NCBI GenBank assembly: GCA_028751875.1
Contig: CM054156.1
Location: 52,030,548 to 52,094,547, forward strand
DNA: 64,000 nucleotides
Reading direction: 5' to 3'
Source: Rapana venosa
Taxonomy: Eukaryota; Mollusca; Gastropoda; Neogastropoda; Muricidae
In this document: piece after piece, positions 49,301 to 58,167 of the stretch
Layout: each line of letters begins with the position of its first letter
Numbering within the stretch: the first letter of the stretch is position 1
The notes under the pieces: model-generated
Databases searched by the model: none
Seen by the model: only the letters and a program-made list of their open reading frames with translations
Told to the model about the DNA's origin: nothing
Made by a program: the position numbers and the translations under genes

Positions 49301-49374
49301 GGTTTTCTTTTCTGCAGTTGTGGTTTTCGTCTGTGTTATTTTGATGTATTGAAGATAGTGTTCAGACAACTCTG

Positions 49375-49600
49375 CTAACAGAGCCCCTGTATCTGCCAGT
49401 TGGTTGGCTGGCCTCTGAGGAAAAAGCCCGTCTTCCCCTCCTGGTTTAGTCTGTGCTGACATGCTTTATCCTGTCTGCCTCCACTGCCAAGATGTGCAGT
49501 ACGTTGCGGCAAATGGAGAAGCTTAGGGATAGAGACTTCCTGGTTTTCATGAGAAACGGTTACACATTGCTGTTGACGTGTGAGGTTTTGGGACAGTGCG
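49375..49600. other. Mixed sequence, no gene assigned
   Basis: A minus-strand frame (about 49375-49758) includes KPGGEDGLFPQRPANQLAD, not recognised, and runs into a CA tract; it may belong to a repeat. Confidence 0.4.
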
Positions 49601-49604
49601 TGTG

Positions 49605-49942
49605 AAACACATGTACACACGCAGGCATACACGTACGCACGTACACACGCACACACACGCATGTGCGCACGCACGCACTCACACGCACACTTACATACAC
49701 ACATGCACGCACGCACGCATGCACGCACGCACACGCAATCGAAATCCAAAATCATCATCGAAATAAAAAGATAAAGAATAAAATGAAATAAAATAAATAA
49801 ATTACAATAAAATAAAAGTAAACGCAGTTAAGACAGATAAAGTTAAATAAAATCAAAGAAAATAAAATAACTTGAAAGACAGAATACATAAATAAATGAG
49901 TAAATAAATAAATAAATAAATAAACAAATAAATAAAAGCCAA
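49605..49942. repeat. (CA)n then (AAATA)n tract
   Basis: CACG/CACA repeats to about 49738, then AAATAA/TAAA-rich A-T DNA with many AATAAA strings. Confidence 0.9.
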
Positions 49943-50525
49943 GCCAAAATAATATGGTATGCTAGATGTCACTAATAACCATGAAATGCAATAGGCTTCA
50001 GCTCAATGATGACGACGACGATGATGATGATGATTTAGATAGATGATGTGATGATGAGAGTGGTTACGATGAGATGCAACAGACGATCATCATCCCACCA
50101 TCATCGCTATTTTCTACTACATAAACAGAAACACTGTGAAAAAAAAAGTCCACACGTACTGTTTTTGTTGTTTTTTTTTTGTTACTTAGGACAAATCCTA
50201 TCCTTTTCATTGATTAGCACAAATATCCCAAAACCTCTATAGCGCACACACATCCACATTTTCTGCAAGCATGCACAAACACCCGCATTCCTCTGGTGGT
50301 GATCCCTCTGTAGGCACTAAGCATCTGCCTTGCCTGTCGATGCCATCCCTGTCTACCCCCGCAAAAAGGGTTTTGTGAGGGGGACGGCACTGGACTACAA
50401 AGTCGCTGCTGGAAAAAAAAGAAAAAGGGGAAATTTTTTTTGACAGTAAGCAAGCTTATGTTGGTGTTCGATATTTTTAAAAAAAAAAAAGAATAGCAGA
50501 AAACATTGAAGAATAGTAGAATAGA
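49943..50525. other. Mixed sequence with short GAT repeats, no gene
   Basis: GAT-type repeats near 50005-50060 and homopolymer A/T runs at 50171, 50411 and 50478. No gene seen. Confidence 0.5.
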
Positions 50526-50529
50526 AGTA

Positions 50530-51130
50530 TATATAGTATTAGTAAAAAGTAGTATAGTATTTGTAGTATAGTGGAGGAGGAGGGGAGGAGGGGGAAAGCG
50601 CGCAGCAGCAGCAGCACAGAAAAGAAGCACACACAGCAGCCAGCACAGAGCGCACATTAGTAGTAGATAGATTAGTAGTGTATAGTAGTAACATACATAT
50701 TAACGTGTGTAGTAGTGGTATAAAAGTAGGAGGAGGAGGAGGAGGGAGGGAGCAGCACAGCAGCAAGCACAGCAGCAGCAGCACAGCGCACAGTATTTTA
50801 GTAAGTGTATAGTAGTAGTATAGTAGTAGTAGTAGTGTATAGTAGGGGGGGGAGGAGGGGGGGGAGGAGGAGGGGGAAAGAAGAAGAGCAACAACAACAA
50901 AAACCAACAATGATAGATAGTAGTATATAGTAGTATATAAGTATAGTATAGAGTAGTATATAGTGAGTATAGTATAGTAATAATAAAAATTTAATAATAA
51001 AAATGATATGAGATGAGATAATGATGATATGATGATGAGGGTTTATGCACTGCTGCTACTGCTGCTGTTTGCTGCTGCTGCTATGTTACTACACTACTAC
51101 TACTACACATACTACACAAACTACACAAAC
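50530..51130. repeat. Degenerate AGT/GGA/GCA trinucleotide region
   Basis: A repeating order of AGTAT-, GGAGGA- and GCAGCA-type DNA appears three times (about 50.53-50.66, 50.69-50.80 and 50.80-50.90 kb). This gives a ~120-150 bp higher-order unit. It then passes into ATGAT and CTACA repeats. Confidence 0.75.
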
Positions 51131-51177
51131 CTACATCTACACTACACTCTCCCGCTGCTGCTACCCCAAAGGGACAA

Positions 51178-51275
51178 GGAGAAAAAAGGGAAGGGAAAGA
51201 AGAAGAAGAAAAGAAGAAGAAAAGAAAAAAGAAGAAGAAAAGAAAGAAGAAGAAGAAAAGAAGAAGAAGTAAATA
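51178..51275. repeat. (AAG)n polypurine tract
   Basis: About 95 bp purine-only. Confidence 0.93.
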
Positions 51276-51299
51276 AAAAAATTTAAAAAAATAAAAAAC

Positions 51300-51524
51300 A
51301 AAACATACACATACGCACGAACGCACACGTGTGTACTCACCCACCCACCCACTCATAATACACTCACGCACACACACACACACATACACTGAGAAAAAAC
51401 ACACATTCACAACACACTCACACTCTCACACAGAAAACAGCGCGCGCGCGCGCGCGCCACACACAAGCACACACACTTACACACACTTACACACACACAC
51501 ACAAACACACACACCACACGCGCG

Positions 51525-51569
<45 letters not shown>

Positions 51570-51645
51570 GCACGCACACGCAGGCACGCGCGCGCGCACA
51601 CACGCACGTACACACACACTCTCACACACACACACATGTGATATG
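51300..51645. repeat. (CA)n with (CG)n core
   Basis: CA tract with a pure CG segment at about 51440-51457 and CGCG islands near 51590. Confidence 0.93.
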
Positions 51646-51756
51646 CATGTGTGAATAATTATGGTTATGTAAGCATGGCCGTCCATGCATTCATACAGAT
51701 AGGTGCATCATCATTTAGAAACGGATAACTTAAACTGAAACAAACAGCAACATAAA

Positions 51757-51935
51757 CACGGCACCCCTGCCAAATGTATCACTGATCCGTAACGCCAGGG
51801 AGATAGCTGTACCCTCACCGGTGTGATATTTGGGCTATCAATGAAGGCATCACAGTACATCTTGGCTGTGAAACTCATTAATTCTAAAGCTCTCAGTTTA
51901 CCTGGAGAGAGGAAAGTCTTGGCACGATGTATGTA
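51757..51935 (-). repeat. Array III copy 1 (exon-like block)
   Basis: Minus strand: a pyrimidine-rich TTTCCTCTCTCCAG precedes GTAAACTGAGAGC. A frame (KLRALELMSFTAKMY) follows, then ITP and GTGAGG. It is one of three blocks (others at 52.73 and 54.25 kb) with about 150 bp in common. Splice-like borders are visible but the conservation does not stop at them. Confidence 0.6.
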
Positions 51936-52079
51936 GCAGTCTTCTGGGTCTATTTACCGAAGTGAAAGAATGTACGTGTATATAACTATGTGTGTGCGTT
52001 CGTGCGTGCGTATGTGTGTTGTGTGTGCGTGCGTGTGGGATTGTGTATGCGTTTGTGTGTCTTTAAAATTATGTTTAAT
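51936..52079. repeat. (TG)n, imperfect
   Basis: GTGTGCGTGCG-type tract with a ~50-bp AT-rich end. Confidence 0.85.
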
Positions 52080-52421
52080 TATGTATTTATTCTTTTATAT
52101 CGAGAACATTGGAATAGCATTCATGTGCTATATTTTACATGCATTTCCCGTGCGCATGCAGTGTTGTAAATTTTGTCATCTGTTCCCACCGGCACACAAT
52201 GGCCTACTCTTTCCAAAAACGCAACGTGGTTTAACGTGTGCGGAAGATGTTCTATGTACGTTCTCACACACGGGACCTCGGTTTATAGTCTCATCCGAAG
52301 GACTTTTGGGGAGAGTGGAGTCTGCACTGATGTTAACTCCAGAGGAAAAAAATCCTCTTGAACGGGAATCGAACCTGGGTCAGCAGATCATGAGTGCATC
52401 ACTCTGACCACTAGGCTACCC
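52080..52421 (-). mobile_element. Complete SINE family A with canonical pol III boxes
   Basis: The minus strand starts GGGGTAGCCTAGTGG, with box A TAGCCTAGTGG at 52408-52418 and box B GGTTCGATTCC at 52365-52375. The 33-nt gap between the boxes is typical of tRNA-derived promoters. The body follows with the GAAGATGTTCTATGTACGTT and GCACACAATGGCC regions, and the end is close to ATATAAAAG. It has no (ATT)n tail. Confidence 0.92.
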
Positions 52422-52560
52422 CATGCGTGTGTGTGTGTGTGTGTCGTGTGTGTGTGTGTTTGTGTGCGTGTGTGTGTGCGTGCGTGCGTGTGTGCGTGTG
52501 TGCTTGTGTTTGTATGCGTGTGTGTATGTGTGTGTGTATTGGTGTATATGTATGGGTGTG
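52422..52560. repeat. (GT)n imperfect tract
   Basis: GT with GC interruptions directly abutting the SINE head. Confidence 0.92.
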
Positions 52561-52726
52561 TATGTGTGTATATTCATACTTGCATGGAAGCATGACCGTA
52601 CACGCATGCTTATACAGCCATTTATCAACATTTACAAAGTGCACTTTTCAAGTGTATGGACTTTGACGTCCGTTGTGACATTTGCTGTTACAGTTTTCCA
52701 AACTAAAGAAAAGATCAGCAAAAAGA

Positions 52727-52880
52727 ACGGCACCGCTGCCAAACTTACCACTGATCCCAAACACTGGGGAGATACCAATGCACTCACTGATGAGATACAA
52801 CGTTAATGGCTTGTCAATGAAGGCAGCGCGGTACATCTTGGCTGTGAAACTCATTAACTGGAAATGGCTCAGTTAAGGTG
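52727..52880 (-). repeat. Array III copy 2 (exon-like block)
   Basis: The most diverged copy. The minus-strand frame LMSFTAKMYRAAFIDKP continues further than in the others (to about 52.65 kb). A perfect donor-like GTGAGT occurs at about 52.78 kb. The acceptor seen in copies 1 and 3 is not preserved. Confidence 0.55.
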
Positions 52881-52932
52881 GTGGCTAGGTACTATCTAGG
52901 TCGAAGTCTGTAGCGTATTTCTTATGCAGTAA

Positions 52933-52934
<2 letters not shown>

Positions 52935-52994
<60 letters not shown>

Positions 52995-53160
52995 ATGTGT
53001 GTAGTGCGTTTGTGTGTGTGCGTGCGCGCGCGTGTGTCTGTGTGTGTGTGTGTGCGCGTGTGTGTGTTTGTTTGTGTTCGTATGTATATGTGAATGTGTT
53101 TGTGTGCGTGTGTGTTTGTGTGTCTGTATGTATGTGTGTTGTGTATGTTTCGTGTGTGTT
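52935..53160. repeat. (TG)n then mixed TG/CG
   Basis: Pure TG for about 55 bp then CG-containing interruptions. Confidence 0.94.
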
Positions 53161-53251
53161 GATGCCTTTTCTGTCTTTAACTTAACAACTGTTCACACTC
53201 AGTAGTAACAGACAAAGAGAGATGAAATTGGAATGGAAGTCAAAACAGTGA

Positions 53252-53296
53252 TGGGGGGGGGGGGGGGGGGGGGGGGGGTGAGGGGGAGGGGGGGGT
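53252..53296. repeat. Poly-G run
   Basis: About 27 consecutive G followed by TGAGGGGGAGGG; a G-quadruplex-prone run. Length is likely unreliable. Confidence 0.9.
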
Positions 53297-53339
53297 GTTT
53301 TTAAAACCAAGAGGGAAAGAAAGAAGAATGAAGATTATG

Positions 53340-53557
53340 CATGCAATGTGTGTGTATGTATGTGTGTGTTGGCATGCGTGCGTCGTGAGTGTGTCCTTGC
53401 GTGCGTCCGTGCGTGCATGTGGCATGCTTGGGGTACGTTCGTTCGTGTGTGAGTGTGTGTCTTGTGTGTTTATTATGTGTGTGCGTGTCTTTGTCCTGTG
53501 TGCTTGTTCATTCGTATCTCTGTGTGTATCAATTTTTCATTGCGTGTCTTTGTGCTG

Positions 53558-53612
<55 letters not shown>
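53340..53612. repeat. (TG)n/CGTG-rich tract
   Basis: GT with C interruptions, ending in a pure TG run at about 53560-53605. Confidence 0.9.
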
Positions 53613-53613
<1 letters not shown>

Positions 53614-53617
53614 TTGC

Positions 53618-54028
53618 AAAGGAAGCTTGACCATGCATCGCTCTTTCTCTGTTTCTGGTCCATCGATCTGGAATGACCTCCCTCTCTCTCTCCGCCAAAA
53701 ACCTACTTATGATGCTTTTAAATACAGCTTAAAGACACATTTATTTCAAACCTATGATTCTCCCCTCTTGTTTCATATTTCTGTCCCTTCCCTCAACAAC
53801 CAATCCCCTCCACCCATCACCCTGCCGGAGTGTACAACCTTTATGTAAGTGTGTGTGTGTGTGTGTTTACATTTGAATTTGTAAAAACTATCAATTGTGC
53901 GCTTGTGTGTGGTTACATTTGAATTTGTAAAAATCCATTTCATGTAACTGGCTGCATGTGAAAGACTAGTGCGAATGAAAGCGCTTTGATTTGGTTTTTT
54001 GCAAGATATAGCGCTGTATACATTCCAT

Positions 54029-54110
<82 letters not shown>

Positions 54111-54113
54111 CAT
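53618..54113 (+). mobile_element. CR1/L2-like LINE 3' end with (ATT)n tail
   Basis: A continuous frame (about 53.63-53.85 kb) reads SFSVSGPSIWNDLPLSLR, then DAFKYSLKTHLF, the standard C-terminus of CR1/L2-type ORF2. The 3' untranslated part carries AAAGCGCTTTGATTTGG and GCGCTGTATACATTCCATGT before an ATT tract (about 54030-54110). That terminal part is the same, with a few changes, as the tails of SINEs at 4.83, 29.65 and 42.68 kb. Confidence 0.88.
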
Positions 54114-54244
54114 TACATGCATGCTTATACATATAGCAACATTTACAATGATCTCTTCCTGAAGTGTAAGGGCCGGCACGTCAGTAGAGGCATTAGCTGC
54201 TATCCTCTACCTAACTGAAAACTTATTTGGTAAAAACAAAAACA

Positions 54245-54450
54245 AAAAACTGCACTCCTGCCAATTTATCACTGATCCGTATCACCAGGGAGATACATGT
54301 GCTCTAACCTGTGTGATATTTGGGCTATCAATGATGGCAGCACAGTACATCTTGGCTGGGAAACTCATTAATTCCAAAGCTCTCAGTTTACCTGGAGAGA
54401 GGAAAGTCTTGGCACTATGTAGGTGGCAGTCTGTTGGTTGGTATTTTTTA
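54245..54450 (-). repeat. Array III copy 3 (exon-like block)
   Basis: Very close to copy 1 at nucleotide level, including the CTCTCTCCAG/GTAAACTG junction on the minus strand; amino acid changes are as frequent as silent ones, so selection is not evident. Confidence 0.6.
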
Positions 54451-54655
54451 GATGATGTGGTGGAGAGAGAGAGTAGAGAGAGATGGAGAGAGAGAGAGAG
54501 ATTGGGTTGATGAGAGGGAGAGAGGTTGAGAGAGAGAGAGAGAGAGACTGTGGAGAGAGAGACAACAGCAGACAGCAGCCATAAAACACACAGGCTGACA
54601 GACAGACAGACAGACTGAGAAGCAGAAAACAGACAGACACACACACAGGTTTGTC
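54451..54655. repeat. (GA)n and GACA tract
   Basis: GA with TGG interruptions, then CAGA/GACA to 54650. Confidence 0.9.
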
Positions 54656-56653
54656 AAGTTCTTTAATTAATAGTTAAAATATGAATACACGCTTAACCTA
54701 AAATTAATCTCCTGATTATGTAAATTTTAATGATTATATAATTTGTTGCCGTTGTTGTTTTCCTATCGTAGACAGTTAAACAATGATAAGAGTGGAAAGC
54801 ACTTCTATAGTTACAGATATTATAACGGAAAAGAATACCAATACAATTCATTACAATGATATGACATGGTTTGTTTACCTCATTGAAAAGATCTCTGTGT
54901 TCACAATGTTATTTAACAAATGAGTAAAACTGATAATATGATCGTGGGAATATTAGAGTATCTATGGAAAAGTGGATGAATGTGGAAATTAATGTAAACT
55001 AACATATATGAGGTTTACACATAAAAGACATGTTGATATTATACGATGATAATATTTTTCAAGAAACACATTTAGATCAAAAATCTGTAGAAGATGTACT
55101 TCTACCAGGAATATATGTCAGTGCCACTGCTGCAGACCAATAAGAAATAATTCTGTTAGTGCTTCAGGAGGTATTTCAGTGTTTCATTAAGGAAAGATTA
55201 TCGAAAAAGTATAAAATTTGTACCTCAAAATAGTTCAGATATTGTGTGGATGCAATGATACAGGAAAACTCATTAAGTGATCATCAAACAAGGAATATTA
55301 TTCTATCGGATGTGCATAATATTCCACCCGAATTTTCTTTTTTGGAAAAAGCTCAAACACAGAAATATGGGGAAATATAGAAAAAGATATAGTAGTTCGT
55401 CTGAAAGGAGGTCAGAATAAACTGTGCGGAGATCTAAATGCGCGATTCAGGAAGACATGATGACTTTATATATTAGATACTGAACCAAGTTACTACAATT
55501 TACCTGAAAAAAATGAATATGACCAATGTTATCAAAGGTGCTCAATGGATAGAGTTGTCAAAATATGGGAGACTTTTTAGCTAATATTTGTAAAGACAAT
55601 CAATTATATTTATATTAAATGGCCGTACATGCGGAGAATTTACAGGGTAGATTTACATGCTTTCAACCTCAAGGTTGAACGTGTTGTGGATTTTTTCATT
55701 TGTTTTCAAAATCATTTATGAAAGAGGTGAAGCATATGAAAGTTAGAGATTTAATGAATACTCTGATCAATGTCCACTTGATTTAGTTTTTAGATAATAC
55801 CAGATATTAGACAAAAACACGTTTGCAGTGGTCTATCAAAATAGTAAGAGACACACAGGAAGAGTTATTACTAAAGATTCACACAACTAACACGCGGGAT
55901 GAAATTCCAAAGGACAATTTGAAAAGGACTTCTACTACAGCATACTACACCACATAACACAAATAAAAACTGAAAACAAAGTACAGATTAAAAACAAATA
56001 AAACAAAGTACAAGCAACCTGATTCCACAAACGTAGTAAATGACATTCCAGACAACTGTTGATATCATTTCTCAAAGTGGCACAATTAAGCTGAAGGACC
56101 AGAAATTCAAAACCGGATGAGAAGAATTAAACACTCAATAAAAAATAGTTTGATTCCGATGTAACAGTACAAGAAAAATAAGTAAAGTCTCTACTAAATG
56201 CAATAAATAGAACCCGTTATAACTGACTTCGAGAAAAATTACTTTATGAAAGAAACAATATAATACTTTAATAAAAAAAAGAAAAAGAAAATCTTCAAAA
56301 TTTCACTGGGTATCACAGCTACATGATGCCATTGCGAAGATCCAAGTATATTGTGGAAAATTTTACAAAAATTAAAAGAAGTGAAGAGGATGGAATTAAA
56401 CATCATAATCATATTAGTAGCAGTAAATAGGACTTGTAACACTTAAAAACACTTATTGGTAATGACCGCAAATAGATCGACCACAATAAAGCAAGTACTA
56501 AGCAGGTTTAATGACTTAAAAGTATCTAATAACCCACTGCTAGATAAGCAAATTACAACAGAGGAAATTACAAAAACAATCAAAAAGCTGAAAAATAACA
56601 AATCGCCTGGAAAAGATGGAATCACAAACGAAATAATTTTTGGAATGTTTTAG
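54656..56653 (+). mobile_element. AT-rich LINE (family 1), endonuclease to start of RT
   Basis: Motifs in order: FQETHLDQ-x-VEDVLLPGI at 55057-55116 (the endonuclease active-site segment), CGDLNAR at 55425-55445, LNGRT-x-GEFTG at about 55616-55650, an SDQCPLD segment near 55.76 kb, and NNKSPGKDGI (56594-56623) opening the RT. Many stops and frameshifts. It ends abruptly at about 56653 against an inverted LINE. Base composition is distinctly AT-rich compared with its neighbours. The 5' end is not defined. Confidence 0.82.
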
Positions 56654-56659
56654 AAGGGG

Positions 56660-58110
56660 GGCGAGTTGGTAACTGACTGCGTTTGCTTTCTGGCATCTTG
56701 TTTCTATCTCTCTGTCCAATTTTCCATCTTCAGTGAAGAGGCTGCCAAGGTATTTTAAATTTATTTGGTTCTGTTTCACTGGGTGCCGTTGATGTTGAGT
56801 TCCAGCTTTCCTGGATTTCTGCTGACAGGACATTAATTCTGTTTTGGTGATACTGATCTTCTGTCATACTCTCGCAGCTTTATGTGTTGAGTTGGTCTGT
56901 GTGTTCTTGAAGAGCTGGCTTTTGTTCGGATTCATCAAGGACTGGTCGGCAGATATAATAGTTGTTTCAGGGCCTCAAGATCTGGGTTGGCTTCCTTTGT
57001 AATCTGGTCCAGGTTAGATCACGATAGAGGGCAGGGAGTACGAAGCCTTGGCCTGACCATGATGTAACCGGGAACCAGTCGGTTGTTCCCACTGGCTGTT
57101 CGTACTGCGTCTAATGTGGCATAGATTGCTCTGATGTTACAAGCAACTGCCCCTTCACGTGTACTGCTCAGGATCTTCAGAGCTTGTCTATGTTGACTCG
57201 GTTCGAAAGCTTTCTATTGATCAACGATTACTGTATGCAGGCCTTGGCTGTAGTCGATGGCTCTTTCACAACAGCTGTCCGAGTGCGAAAATGGCATCTG
57301 TGCACCTTCATTCTTTCCGAAAGCCAAAACTGGCATGCTCAGGTAGGTGTTCTGCTTTGGCTCCTGTGCACTGTTCCAGAATCTTTGCATTACATTTTCT
57401 TACATGGTGAGAAGTGAAATGCCTCTGTAGGTGCTGCCAGTCTCTCTTGCTGCCCTTTATTTCTTCGAAATTGGCTCACTAATGCATTTTGCCAGTCATT
57501 GGACCCCAGGGCGCCCCCCCCCCCCCCGGTACTTTCTCTCTTCCATGCTTTCTGGAAGATGATGGTGAGGCCATCTTAACTCCGTTTCGCCGCATGCATG
57601 GAATGGCTTCAGTTGTTATGGCCGTCATCGCTGCCGCTTTGCCTTTGGGCTGGTCTTATTGCTTTTCCTTGTTTTAAGCTTCAAGAATTTGGGGCTCTAA
57701 CTGGTCTTTATTATGCGTGGTGAGAACTGAGAGCTGGAGGCTTGTGCTCCAGATGGATTTTAATAGATCTTTAATAATAATATTCCATCGTTTCTGAATT
57801 TCCTTTCTTTGTGCAGTGCCCTCTCCATTTGTATCATATACTACTGTTGTGGATTGAATGGCTCATCTCTTACTCTCATCGTCTTCACACTTTTGACAAA
57901 TCTCTTGGGGAGTTCTTGCAAATTTCACTTAACTTCTCTTCATAAGTCGCCCAAGATTTTTCTTTAGAGGCTTTCACAACACGTTCACTATGTCTTCTTG
58001 CGATTTTGTACTTGACGTAGTCCTCTTCTGTCTTGGTCTTGACCCAAGCTTTATATAGCTGCTTTTTTATTCTTGATGGCTTCCTTCACCTCTTGGTTCC
58101 ACCAAGCTGT
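56660..58110 (-). mobile_element. LINE family 3 fragment (part of pre-RT and RT)
   Basis: Minus strand, in order: AWWNQEVKEAIKNKKAA near 58.1 kb, a KARRHSERV-like stretch, and a VRTASG block at about 57.1 kb. Then comes ITKEANPDLEALKQLLY at about 57.0 kb, where the expected YADD is one codon short and reads like SADQ. Last is KYLGSLFTEDGKLDREIETR at about 56.68-56.76 kb. The C-terminal part, present at 1.2-1.6 kb, is missing here. Shares its end with family 1 at about 56655. Confidence 0.85.
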
Positions 58111-58167
58111 AGCGAAGTAGTAGAAGAATAGAAGAGTAGAAGTAGAATACAACATGTTTTTAGTGTA
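58111..58167. other. Short AGT-rich junction between LINE families 3 and 2
   Basis: GTAGAAG-type repeats of about 45 bp separate the two elements. Confidence 0.5.

Larger units (their letters stand above)
45233..49370. repeat. Tandem array II: ~0.77-0.90 kb unit, 4-5 copies
   Basis: A ~150-bp block starting TGATGGATTCACTCATTTTC occurs at 45383, 46225, 47123 and 47892. Each is preceded by a CA tract and followed by T-rich DNA ending with a TGTCTG/CTCT microsatellite. A more diverged fifth segment (about 48.83-49.37 kb) keeps only the second half. The block has no frame shared by all copies, so it is non-coding in its present state. Confidence 0.85.

Noticed and set aside
57159..57677. Plus-strand frames of 62-83 codons
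   Set aside because: Antisense shadows of the minus-strand LINE family 3 fragment.
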